DNA of 26,238 nt. Origin: JBHHXR01 sp046757205. Lineage in GTDB: Bacteria; Pseudomonadota; Alphaproteobacteria; Rhodobacterales; Rhodobacteraceae. The stretch spans positions 1 to 26,238 of the forward strand of contig JBHHXR010000015.1 in the NCBI GenBank assembly GCA_046757205.1, written 5' to 3'. Positions 19,511 through 26,238 of this stretch are shown here, one piece after another (position 1 is the stretch's first letter; the number at the start of each line of letters is the position of its first letter). Under the pieces are notes generated by a model. That model had not been told where the DNA came from and did no database searches. It saw nothing but the letters and a program-made list of their open reading frames with translations. Position numbers and translations under genes: made by a program.

Positions 19511-20536
19511 TCAGAGCTTCAGTTCGTCCGCGCCCAGCGGCATCAGCATGCGCGTCACGTCGAGGTCGGAGACGGCTTCGAGGCTTGCGTGCTGCCATTT
19601 CGGTTCGCGGTCCTTGTCGATGATCGCGGCGCGTATGCCCTCGACGAAATCCCCGTGCGAGGCACTGCGCCAGGTGAAACGGTATTCATGCGCGAGCGCC
19701 CGTTCGATGCTGTCTGCGGCCCGCGAGCGGTGGATGGTTTCCACCGTGCAGGCGACCGAGAGCGGGCAGTTCCGGCGCATCGCGGCAAGTGTTCTGCGTC
19801 CCCACTCCCCCGCCGGCATGGCCCGCAGGATGTCGCCGAGGGTCTCGCCGCCGAAAGCGGCGTCGATCTCCGGTTGCTCGGCGGCGAGCGGGCTTTCGGG
19901 GACCGTCCCGGCCATCTCGTCGATCACCGTCCAGTCGCCGGTCGTGACGAGACGGGCGGTCAGTTCGGGCCAGTCTTCGCGGCGGATGAAATAGTCGGCG
20001 AACCCGGCATGGATGGCGTCGCCGGGCCCCATCCGCGTGCCGGTGGTGCCGAGATACTCGCCCAGCCGGCCGGGCGCGCGCGCCAGCAGCAGCGAGCCGC
20101 CGACATCGGGGATCAGGCCGATGCTGCATTCGGGCATGGCGATCCGGCTGGTTTCGCACACCACACGATGCGAGCCGTGGCAGGAAACGCCGACCCCGCC
20201 GCCCATGTCGAACCCCTGGATCAGCGCGGCGTAGGGCTTTGGCCAGTTCGCCAGCTTGGCGTTCATCCGGTACTCGTCCGACCAGAACCTGCGGCCGTAG
20301 GAAAAATCCCCGGCGCTGGCGGTGGCGTACATCTGCTGGATATCGCCGCCGGCGCAGAACGCCTTGTCGCCCTTGGCGTCGATCAGCGCCATCGCCACGG
20401 CTTCGTCCCCCGCCCAGGCGTCGAGCGCGGCCTCTATCGCCAGCACCATGTCATAGGTGAGCGCATTCAGCGCCTCCGGACGGTTGAGCGTGATGCGCCC
20501 GATCCTGCCTTCCTTGCGGATGCGGATATCGCTCAT
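19511..20536 (-). CDS. 3-hydroxyisobutyryl-CoA hydrolase (enoyl-CoA hydratase/isomerase family)
   Basis: This crotonase-fold enzyme would hydrolyse 3-hydroxyisobutyryl-CoA to the free acid, the substrate of MmsB. At 341 residues it has the length of the HIBCH group, about 80 residues longer than simple enoyl-CoA hydratases. Characteristic are FCAGGDIQQMY (oxyanion region), GFDMGGGVG, and MPECSIGLIPDVGGS with E136 and D144 as likely catalytic acids. The C-terminal DFVEGIRAAIIDKD...PKW is typical of HIBCH and absent from hydratases. Its start overlaps the stop of the upstream acyl-CoA dehydrogenase by four bases (ATGA). A hydratase role cannot be fully excluded from sequence alone. Confidence 0.88.
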   Translation of the reverse strand: MSDIRIRKEGRIGRITLNRPEALNALTYDMVLAIEAALDAWAGDEAVAMALIDAKGDKAFCAGGDIQQMYATASAGDFSYGRRFWSDEYRMNAKLANWPKPYAALIQGFDMGGGVGVSCHGSHRVVCETSRIAMPECSIGLIPDVGGSLLLARAPGRLGEYLGTTGTRMGPGDAIHAGFADYFIRREDWPELTARLVTTGDWTVIDEMAGTVPESPLAAEQPEIDAAFGGETLGDILRAMPAGEWGRRTLAAMRRNCPLSVACTVETIHRSRAADSIERALAHEYRFTWRSASHGDFVEGIRAAIIDKDREPKWQHASLEAVSDLDVTRMLMPLGADELKL

Positions 20537-21681
20537 CCGTCCCGTTCTTTCAGCAAGGCGCGGGCGGTTATCACGCGCATGATCTCGTTGGTGCCTTCGA
20601 GGATCTGGTGAACCCGCAGGTCACGGACGATCTTCTCCACGCCGTAGTCGGCGAGGTAGCCGTAGCCGCCAAGCAGTTGCAGCGCGTCGTTGGCGGCCGT
20701 GAACGCGGCGTCCGTAACGAAACGCTTGGCCATGGCGCAGAATTTCGTCTTGTCCGGCGCGTCGGCGTCGTATTTGCCGGCGGCGTGGCGCAGGAAAGTG
20801 CGCGCCGCCTGCAATTCGGTCTCCATGTCGGCCAGACGGAATTGCAGGGCCTGGAAATCTTCCAGCTTCCTGCCAAAGGCGGTTCGCTGGCCGGCATGTT
20901 CAAGGGCGGTCCGGAAAGCCTGCTGCGCCCCGCCGAGCGCGCAGGCCGAGATGTTCAGCCGCCCGCCATCCAGTCCTTCCATGGCATAGGAAAACCCCCG
21001 TCCCTCGTCGCCGAGCAGGTTGCCGGCGGGGATACGGCAGTCGTCGAACTGCACCTGGGCGGTCGGCTGCGCGCGCCAGCCCATCTTCTGTTCCGGCGCC
21101 CCGAAGCTGAGCCCGGGCGTTCCGTCTTCCACCAGAACCGCGGAAATACCCTTCGGACCGTCGCCGCCGGTCCGGGTCATCACCAGATAGAGATCGGAAT
21201 AGCCGCCGCCCGAAATGAAGGCCTTGGTGCCGTTCAGCGTGTAGCCTTCGTTGGTGCGTTCCGCCCTGGTGCGGAGCGCCGCCGCGTCCGAGCCGGAGCC
21301 CGGCTCCGTCAGGCAATAGGAGCAGAACTTCTCCATGCTGAGCATTCCGGGGAGAAACCGCGCCTTCATCTCGGCGGAGCCGTGCGCCGCGACCATGTAG
21401 GCGCACATGTTGTGGATCGACAGGAACGCCGCCACCGACGGGCAGGCCATGCCGAGCGCCTCGAACACCAGCGCCGCGTCGAATCGCGACAGCCCGGCGC
21501 CGCCGTCGGCCTCGGGCACGCAGAGACCGCCAAAGCCCAGTTCCGCGGCCTCTTTCAACACGGCGCGGGGAACGGTCCCATCGGCTTCCCATTGCCGCGC
21601 ATTGGGCGCGATGGCGGACTGCCCGAACGAACAGGCCATGTCCCAGATCATCTGCTGTTCTTCAGAAAGCTCGATCGTCAA
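20533..21681 (-). CDS. Acyl-CoA dehydrogenase, probably isobutyryl-CoA dehydrogenase
   Basis: Flavin-dependent acyl-CoA dehydrogenases introduce the alpha-beta double bond and pass electrons to ETF. This 382-residue protein has the standard three-part fold: CLTEPGSGSDAAALRT in the middle domain, GTKAFISGG, the helical C-terminal domain with LLGGYGYLADYGVEKIVRD, and the catalytic glutamate in ILEGTNEIMR (about E362). The valine-pathway neighbours suggest isobutyryl-CoA as substrate, giving methacrylyl-CoA. The start is TTG, supported by GGGAGGAG directly upstream on the minus strand. It heads the operon with the hydrolase and mmsB. A palindromic operator-like site sits 21-42 bases before the start. 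Confidence 0.92.
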   Translation of the reverse strand: MTIELSEEQQMIWDMACSFGQSAIAPNARQWEADGTVPRAVLKEAAELGFGGLCVPEADGGAGLSRFDAALVFEALGMACPSVAAFLSIHNMCAYMVAAHGSAEMKARFLPGMLSMEKFCSYCLTEPGSGSDAAALRTRAERTNEGYTLNGTKAFISGGGYSDLYLVMTRTGGDGPKGISAVLVEDGTPGLSFGAPEQKMGWRAQPTAQVQFDDCRIPAGNLLGDEGRGFSYAMEGLDGGRLNISACALGGAQQAFRTALEHAGQRTAFGRKLEDFQALQFRLADMETELQAARTFLRHAAGKYDADAPDKTKFCAMAKRFVTDAAFTAANDALQLLGGYGYLADYGVEKIVRDLRVHQILEGTNEIMRVITARALLKERDG

Positions 21682-21701
21682 CGTCTCCTCCCGATGGCAT
21701 T

Positions 21702-21723
21702 GAACTGAACGATGGTTTAGTTC
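21702..21723. promoter_or_regulatory. 22-bp palindromic operator upstream of the valine operon
   Basis: The site reads GAACTGAACGA on one arm and TGGTTTAGTTC on the other, with 9 of 11 positions symmetric. This size and form is typical of TetR-family operators near acyl-CoA dehydrogenase genes, but no TetR regulator is in the window. It lies between the expected promoter and the TTG start of the operon. The rest of 21724-22082 shows no gene. Confidence 0.55.
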
Positions 21724-22082
21724 CGTTGCTATCAGATCACGGGAACGCGGTCACGGGCAAAGTCCGTCGTCGAATTGCCGCGGCCGGCGGACCCGCCCTT
21801 CGAACCGCCGGGCATCCGCAGTGAAATTCGAAAATAAGTCTTTGTGATCAAACGAGTAAACGACAAACTTCACATCCGCCTGCGTCATCAGCAGTTGTCA
21901 CTTGATCGCCGGCCTGATCCCCGCCGAGCCATAATCGGGAAATCTCCCGCCGGTGCACTGGAACCGCTCGGTCAGGTCGAATTGGCGGGGTCGGTCATGT
22001 GCCCGTTCCCACGCCTCGACCCGCGCGCCCTCGCGGCGCGCATTCCGGCATGCGCCGCGGAACTTCCGGGTTGCCTTGGCAA

Positions 22083-22112
22083 GCGGGCAACGGCGCGCAA
22101 GCCGTTGCCCGC
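22083..22112 (-). terminator. 12-bp perfect hairpin after mmsA
   Basis: GCGGGCAACGGC (22083-22094) pairs perfectly with GCCGTTGCCCGC (22101-22112) around a 6-base loop, seven bases past the mmsA stop on the minus strand. The following minus-strand sequence is not T-rich, so termination may be partial. A second, imperfect GC-rich inverted repeat lies at about 22033-22059. Confidence 0.6.
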
Positions 22113-22119
22113 GCCGGCG

Positions 22120-23619
22120 TTACTGCATGGTCGGGATGACGAACTCCGCGCCTTCCTTGACGCCCGACGGCCAGCGCGCGGTGACGGTCTTGGTCCGGGT
22201 GTAGAAGCGGAACGCGTCCGGCCCGTGCTGGTTGAGGTCGCCGAAGGCGGATTTCTTCCAGCCGCCGAACGTATGGTAGGCGAGCGGCACCGGGATCGGC
22301 ACGTTGACGCCGACCATGCCGATATTGATCCTGCTGGCGAAGTCCCGTGCGGTGTCGCCGTCGCGGGTGAAGATCGCGGTGCCGTTGCCGTATTCGTGGT
22401 TCATCGCAAGCCCGATCGCCTCTTCGTAATTGTGCGCCCTGACGGTCGACAGCACGGGGCCGAAGATCTCGGTCTTGTAGATGTCCATGTCCGGCGTGAC
22501 GTTGTCGAACAGACAGGCGCCGACGAAAAAGCCGTTCTCGTAGCCCTGCATCTTGAAGCCACGGCCGTCGACGACCAGCCTGGCGCCCTGTTCGACGCCG
22601 GAGTTCACCAGTCCCAGCACGCGCTGCTTGGCTTCCGGGGTCACCAGCGGGCCGAAGTCGACGTCGTCCCCGGCCGTGTACGGCGCGATTTTCAGCGATT
22701 CGACGCGTGGCGCGAGTTTCTCGATCAGCCGGTCCGCGGTTTCGTCGCCCACCGGAACCGCCACCGATATCGCCATGCAGCGCTCGCCGGCGGCGCCGTA
22801 TCCCGATCCGACCAGCGCATCCACTGCCTGGTCCATATCCGCGTCGGGCATGACGATCATATGGTTCTTGGCGCCGCCGAAGCACTGCACCCGCTTGCCG
22901 TTCGAGCAGCCGCGGCCGTAAATGTACTCCGCGATCGGCGTCGAGCCGACGAAGCCGATGGCGGCGACATCGGGATTGTCGAGGATGGCGTCAACCGCCT
23001 CCTTGTCGCCGTTGACGACCTGCAGGATGCCGTCCGGCAGGCCGGCCTCGGACATGAGCTGCGCCAGCATGACCGGCACCGAGGGGTCGCGTTCGCTGGG
23101 TTTCAGGATGAAGGCATTGCCGCACACGATGGCCGGGCAGAACTTCCACATCGGGATCATGGCGGGAAAATTGAACGGCGTGATGCCGGCGGCGACACCG
23201 ACCGGCTGGCGCATCGAGTACATGTCGATGCCGGGCCCCGCGCCGTCGGTGTATTCCCCCTTCAGGTGGTGCGGCGCTCCGATGCAGAACTCCGCCACCT
23301 CCAGGCCGCGTACGACATCGCCCTTGGCGTCGGGCAGCGTCTTGCCGTGCTCGCGGGAGAGCGCTTCGGCCAGCTTGTCCATGTCCCGGTACAAGAGGTC
23401 GATGAATTTCATCAGCACGCGCGCGCGGCGCTGCGGGTTGATGGCGGCCCAGGCCGGCTGTGCGGCCTTGGCCGACGCCACGGCGGCGTCCATCTCGGCC
23501 TTGCTTGCCAACGGCGTCCGGGCCTGCACTTCGCCGGTTGCCGGGTTGTAGACATCGGAATACCGGCCGGACGTGCCCGATACCAGTTTGCCGTCGATAT
23601 AGTGTTGCAGATCTTCCAT
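22120..23619 (-). CDS. mmsA: CoA-acylating methylmalonate-semialdehyde dehydrogenase
   Basis: MmsA converts methylmalonate semialdehyde, CoA and NAD+ to propionyl-CoA, CO2 and NADH, the last step of the distal valine pathway. The 499-residue protein belongs to the aldehyde dehydrogenase superfamily. It has the nucleotide-binding ITPFNFPAMIPMWKFCPA, FILKPSERDPSVP and FVGSTPIAEYIY, and the catalytic cysteine at about C281 in GAAGERCMAIS. As in MmsA proteins, the general-base glutamate of ordinary aldehyde dehydrogenases is replaced (QCFGGAKNHM region). The open frame reaches 23664, but the ATG at 23619 gives the canonical start MEDLQHYIDGK, with GGGAGGGAG about 10-12 bases upstream. It is transcribed away from the LysR gene. 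Confidence 0.95.
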   Translation of the reverse strand: MEDLQHYIDGKLVSGTSGRYSDVYNPATGEVQARTPLASKAEMDAAVASAKAAQPAWAAINPQRRARVLMKFIDLLYRDMDKLAEALSREHGKTLPDAKGDVVRGLEVAEFCIGAPHHLKGEYTDGAGPGIDMYSMRQPVGVAAGITPFNFPAMIPMWKFCPAIVCGNAFILKPSERDPSVPVMLAQLMSEAGLPDGILQVVNGDKEAVDAILDNPDVAAIGFVGSTPIAEYIYGRGCSNGKRVQCFGGAKNHMIVMPDADMDQAVDALVGSGYGAAGERCMAISVAVPVGDETADRLIEKLAPRVESLKIAPYTAGDDVDFGPLVTPEAKQRVLGLVNSGVEQGARLVVDGRGFKMQGYENGFFVGACLFDNVTPDMDIYKTEIFGPVLSTVRAHNYEEAIGLAMNHEYGNGTAIFTRDGDTARDFASRINIGMVGVNVPIPVPLAYHTFGGWKKSAFGDLNQHGPDAFRFYTRTKTVTARWPSGVKEGAEFVIPTMQ

Positions 23620-23712
23620 GGGAATCGCTCTCCCTCCCTTGAGTCGCGGCGGTCCGGCGCACAATAGCGGCCCTGATGCCGGAGCAGGAGCACAAAATCG
23701 CCAATAACGTTT

Positions 23713-23753
23713 TGCATTTTTGCAGGTAAAATGCTGATTTGATGCAGCATCAA
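23713..23753. promoter_or_regulatory. LysR-type operator cluster between mmsA and the LysR gene
   Basis: The divergent gap contains TGCA-TTTT-TGCA (23713-23724) and the perfect 15-bp palindrome TTGATGCAGCATCAA (23739-23753), plus ATGCTG/CAGCAT arms around it. Repeated TGCA half-sites are what a LysR regulator of the neighbouring mmsA would be expected to bind. The second palindrome includes the first base of an upstream in-frame ATG. Confidence 0.5.
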
Positions 23754-23767
23754 TGCAAAGGTCAGCG

Positions 23768-24676
23768 ATGAAGTGGGACGATCTCAGGGTTTTCTTGTCG
23801 GTGGCCCGCGCCGGGCGTCTGCTGGCGGCCGGCGGAGCGCTCGGGCTGGACCCGGCGACGGTGGGCAGGCGCGTCGCGGCGCTTGAGCGATCGCTGGGAT
23901 CGAAGCTGTTCGACCGTTCGCCGCGGGGATACTCGCTGACCGCTGCCGGGCAACGGCTGGTCGGCTACGCGGAAAACATGGAGATCGTCGTCGAGGAGGC
24001 GCGCCAGGACGCCGGCGGCCAGTCGGATTCGCTGTCGGGAACGGTGCGGATCGGCGCGCCGGACGGGCTTGCCAACTACCTGCTGCCGGAGGCGGCCGCC
24101 GCGCTGGCCGCCGACAACCCGGCGCTCAACGTGCAGATCGCGGCGCTGCCGCGGATATTCAGCCTGTCGCGGCGCGAGGCCGATCTGGCGATCGCGGTTT
24201 CGCATCCCAGCGCCGGTCGTCTGCGCGTGCGAAAGATAGCCGACTACCATCTGCACGCCTACATGTCGCGCGCGTTGCTGGCGCGAACGGGGCCGGTTGT
24301 CCGGACCGCTGAGCTCGGTTCGATCACCGGGATCGGCTACATCCCGGACATGATCTTCGACAAGGAACTCGACTATTTCGCCGCCTTCGGTCCCGATGCC
24401 CGGCCGGCCCTGACCTCAAACAGCCTGATCGTTCAACTGAACTGGACGCTGGCCGGCTACGGCTACTGCATCCTGCCGGATTTCGTGGCGCGGAATTATC
24501 CCGAACTTGCCCGCATACTGGACCGCAGCATAGCGCTGCGGCGAAGCTATTACCTGCTGCGCCACGAAGACGACCGGCGGGTCGCACGGATCAACCGGAC
24601 CGCCGAATACCTCGTCGGTTTCCTGCGGCGCGAATTCGCGGCGGTTGAGAAGTGGTCACAAAAAAGTGTAGACTGA
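23768..24676 (+). CDS. LysR-type transcriptional regulator, probable regulator of mmsA
   Basis: This 302-residue protein has an N-terminal winged helix-turn-helix (about residues 1-60: KWDDLRVFLSVARAGRLLAA, DPATVGRRVAALERSLGSKLFDRS). A periplasmic-binding-like effector domain follows (VRIGAPDGLANYLLPEA onward). It belongs to the LysR branch with a start like MKWDDLRVF. The ATG at 23768 has AAGG seven bases upstream and gives this canonical start. The ATG at 23753 overlaps an operator palindrome and is less likely. It is divergent from mmsA across about 150 bases, the classic arrangement for a LysR regulator and its target. The effector is unknown; a valine-pathway intermediate is a reasonable guess. 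In Pseudomonas the comparable regulator MmsR is of the AraC family, so this is a different solution. Confidence 0.88.
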   Translation: MKWDDLRVFLSVARAGRLLAAGGALGLDPATVGRRVAALERSLGSKLFDRSPRGYSLTAAGQRLVGYAENMEIVVEEARQDAGGQSDSLSGTVRIGAPDGLANYLLPEAAAALAADNPALNVQIAALPRIFSLSRREADLAIAVSHPSAGRLRVRKIADYHLHAYMSRALLARTGPVVRTAELGSITGIGYIPDMIFDKELDYFAAFGPDARPALTSNSLIVQLNWTLAGYGYCILPDFVARNYPELARILDRSIALRRSYYLLRHEDDRRVARINRTAEYLVGFLRREFAAVEKWSQKSVD

Positions 24677-24723
24677 ACCGGCAGCGGGCCGGCGGGTCCA
24701 GTGGCAGATACAGGAGGAAATAA

Positions 24724-25161
24724 ATGCTGGTGAAACAGATACTTGCCGGGAAGCCGGCGGGAAAGGTCATCATGATCAAGAAATCTGACACGGTCAGCAC
24801 CGCCGCCGAGATTCTGTCGCGGGAAAAGATCGGTGCCGTCATCGTGAGCGACGACGGGAATACCGTGGACGGCATCCTCTCGGAGCGGGACATCGTGCGC
24901 GAGATCGGCAGGCGCGGCGCGGCGTGCATGCGCGACAGCGTCGCCGACGTGATGACCAATGTCGTCGTCGGGTGCCACCCCGGCGACAAGGCGAACTCGA
25001 TCCTCGAACAGATGACCGATGGCCGTTTCCGCCACATGCCGGTGATCGAGAACAACAAGATGATCGGCGTCATTTCGATCGGTGACGTCGTGAAGGCGCG
25101 GATAACCGAGGTGGAGTCGGAAAACACCGCACTGACCGAGATGATCAGCAGCGGGTACTGA
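24724..25161 (+). CDS. Tandem CBS-domain protein
   Basis: This 145-residue protein consists almost entirely of two CBS motifs. The first spans about residues 10-65 (VSTAAEILSREKIGAVIVSD, DGILSERDIVREI) and the second about 75-130 (VADVMTNVVVGCHP, GRFRHMPVIENNKMIGVISIGDVVKARI). CBS pairs bind adenosine nucleotides such as AMP, ATP or NAD and act as energy sensors, here without an attached catalytic domain. The target is unknown. The ribosome binding site is excellent (AGGAGG before the ATG). It lies 47 bases after the LysR gene and 74 bases before coaD. Confidence 0.9.
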   Translation: MLVKQILAGKPAGKVIMIKKSDTVSTAAEILSREKIGAVIVSDDGNTVDGILSERDIVREIGRRGAACMRDSVADVMTNVVVGCHPGDKANSILEQMTDGRFRHMPVIENNKMIGVISIGDVVKARITEVESENTALTEMISSGY

Positions 25162-25171
25162 ACCCCGCGGC

Positions 25172-25199
25172 TTGACGCGACCGGCGCAATGCCGATGAT
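25172..25199 (+). promoter_or_regulatory. Candidate coaD promoter
   Basis: TTGACG (25172-25177) and GATGAT (25194-25199) are separated by 16 bases, 36 bases before the coaD start. The -35 is strong and the -10 moderate. Confidence 0.4.
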
Positions 25200-25235
25200 G
25201 CAGTGCAATAACGGCATTCGAGGAGGCGCCGGCAG

Positions 25236-25727
25236 ATGCGTGTGGGCCTTTATCCCGGAACTTTCGATCCCGTCACGCTGGGACACGTGGACATAATCCG
25301 GCGCGCGTGCTGCCTGATCGACCGGCTGGTGATCGGCGTCGCCATCAACCGCGACAAGGGGCCGATGTTCACGCTCGAAGAACGCGTGGCGATGATCGAG
25401 GCGGAATGCGCCGGGATCGCCGAAAAAACCGGCGTCGAGATAGTGGCGCATCCATTCGACAACCTGCTGATCGACTGCGCCGAGGAAGTTGGCGCCGGCG
25501 TGATCGTCCGGGGGCTGCGCGCGGTCTCCGATTTCGAGTACGAATACCAGATGGTCGGCATGAACCGGGCACTGAATGACAAGATCGAGACGGTCTTCCT
25601 GATGGCCGACGCCGAGTATCAGCCGATCGCCTCGCGGCTGGTCAAGGAGATCGCGCGGCTTAAGGGCGACATTTCGCCCTTCGTGCCGCAGGCCGTCATG
25701 CGCGCGGTTGAGCAGAAATTCGCCTGA
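25236..25727 (+). CDS. coaD: Phosphopantetheine adenylyltransferase CoaD
   Basis: CoaD transfers AMP from ATP to 4'-phosphopantetheine, making dephospho-CoA, the penultimate step of coenzyme A synthesis. The 163-residue length is typical. The nucleotidyltransferase signature GTFDPVTLGHVDI contains the catalytic histidine (H17). VIVRGLRAVSDFEYEYQM and MADAEYQPIASRLVKEIA follow; the usual ISS of the latter is IAS here, a conservative variant. A strong AGGAGG ribosome binding site precedes the ATG. The next gene is a peptidyl-prolyl isomerase, the common alphaproteobacterial order. Confidence 0.96.
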   Translation: MRVGLYPGTFDPVTLGHVDIIRRACCLIDRLVIGVAINRDKGPMFTLEERVAMIEAECAGIAEKTGVEIVAHPFDNLLIDCAEEVGAGVIVRGLRAVSDFEYEYQMVGMNRALNDKIETVFLMADAEYQPIASRLVKEIARLKGDISPFVPQAVMRAVEQKFA

Positions 25728-25802
25728 CGGAACCGATTGCCCTTCACCTTTGGGCCGGCGATATTTATTCAGGCGCGCATCCCACAGACACAGGAGGGCC
25801 GG

Positions 25803-26238
25803 ATGGCCGAAACCAAAGATCCCGAAAACACGCTGGTCATCGAGCTCAGGAGCGGCGAGGTGCGGATCGAACTGCTGCCCGAGGTGGCGCCCAAGCATGT
25901 GGAGCGGGTCAAGCAACTGGCGCGCGCCGGCGAGTACGACAACGTGGTTTTCCACCGGGTGATCGACGGCTTCATGGCACAGACCGGCGACGTCGAGCAC
26001 GGCGACGCCGAGGACGGCTTCAACCCGCGCCGCTGCGGCACCGGCGGCTCTTCGCTGCCGGACCTGCCGGCGGAATTCTCCTCGCTGCCGTTCGACAAGG
26101 GCGTGCTCGGCATGGCCCGCAGCCAGAGCCCGAATTCGGCGAACTCGCAGTTCTTCATCATGTTCGACGAGGGGCATTTCCTGAACGGCCAGTACACCGT
26201 GCTGGGGCGCGTGACTTCGGGCATGGAGCATGTCGATG
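25803..26238 (+). CDS. Cyclophilin-type peptidyl-prolyl cis-trans isomerase, 3' end cut by the window
   Basis: The gene begins at ATG with AGGAGG five bases upstream and continues past the window edge, leaving 145 complete codons. The cyclophilin core is clear: VFHRVIDGFMAQTGD (catalytic arginine), FDKGVLGMARSQSPNSANSQFFIMF and FLNGQYTVLGRV. The first residues (MAETKDPENTLVIEL) show no signal peptide, so this is a cytoplasmic form (PpiB-like) that speeds proline isomerisation during folding. An acidic/cysteine-bearing insert (DGFNPRRCGTGGSSLPDLPAEF) is normal for alphaproteobacterial members. It is probably co-transcribed with coaD, 75 bases upstream. Confidence 0.95.
   Translation, partial: MAETKDPENTLVIELRSGEVRIELLPEVAPKHVERVKQLARAGEYDNVVFHRVIDGFMAQTGDVEHGDAEDGFNPRRCGTGGSSLPDLPAEFSSLPFDKGVLGMARSQSPNSANSQFFIMFDEGHFLNGQYTVLGRVTSGMEHVD

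Noticed and set aside
18524..20611. 695-codon + strand open frame
   Set aside because: Antisense to mmsB and the hydrolase gene; no domain features.
21844..23667. 607-codon + strand open frame
   Set aside because: Covers the mmsA gene in antisense, plus non-coding sequence with hairpins.

Overview
The window is a GC-rich stretch of an alphaproteobacterial chromosome. It consists almost entirely of housekeeping and catabolic genes. GyrA, UvrA, the Usg-family protein, the valine-degradation cluster and LexA-type sites of the form GTTC-N7-GTTC all point to Alphaproteobacteria, probably in the Rhodobacterales/Hyphomicrobiales neighbourhood. The order usg / ssb / lytic transglycosylase / uvrA fits that group. 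I see no insertion sequence, prophage, CRISPR array, rRNA gene or intact tRNA gene.

Layout. Positions 1-4880 hold ligA and recG on the + strand. They are followed by a 386-base gap in which I find a small, untracked 40-codon membrane-protein gene with its own LexA-type box, promoter and terminator. Positions 4880-8660 hold an IscU/NifU-like scaffold gene divergent from hisI, then a minus-strand block trmFO - class I methyltransferase - gluQRS, two of which act on tRNA. Positions 8726-10147 hold a DoxX-family membrane protein and a secreted, probable outer-membrane beta-barrel protein of unknown family, both on the minus strand. The 266-base region upstream of the barrel gene is dense with regulatory sequence: a CtrA-type site, a promoter, and three GTTC half-sites at exact 11-base spacing.

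Positions 10414-17841 hold gyrA (minus), usg, ssb (minus), a small secreted lytic transglycosylase and uvrA. uvrA probably starts at a TTG far inside its open frame, because a promoter with a LexA-like box lies over the upstream candidate starts. Positions 17842-18628 form a 787-base gap with lower-GC sequence, a likely 36-codon membrane microprotein and a strong terminator.

Positions 18629-24676 form a valine/isobutyrate catabolic locus: acyl-CoA dehydrogenase, 3-hydroxyisobutyryl-CoA hydrolase and mmsB in one tight minus-strand operon. mmsA is a separate minus-strand unit divergent from a LysR-type regulator. Together these convert isobutyryl-CoA to propionyl-CoA, except for the methacrylyl-CoA hydratase step, which is not in the window. 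Positions 24724-26238 hold a CBS-domain protein, coaD and the 5' part of a cyclophilin-type peptidyl-prolyl isomerase that runs off the window.

The most interesting theme is DNA damage. recG, uvrA, ssb, ligA and gyrA lie within 18 kb. I see one perfect LexA-type box in front of a small membrane protein, one 7/8 match in the uvrA promoter, and a tandem triple box upstream of the barrel protein. The small protein beside recG resembles in layout the SOS-induced division inhibitor SidA of Caulobacter. This is inferred from architecture, not from sequence homology I can verify.
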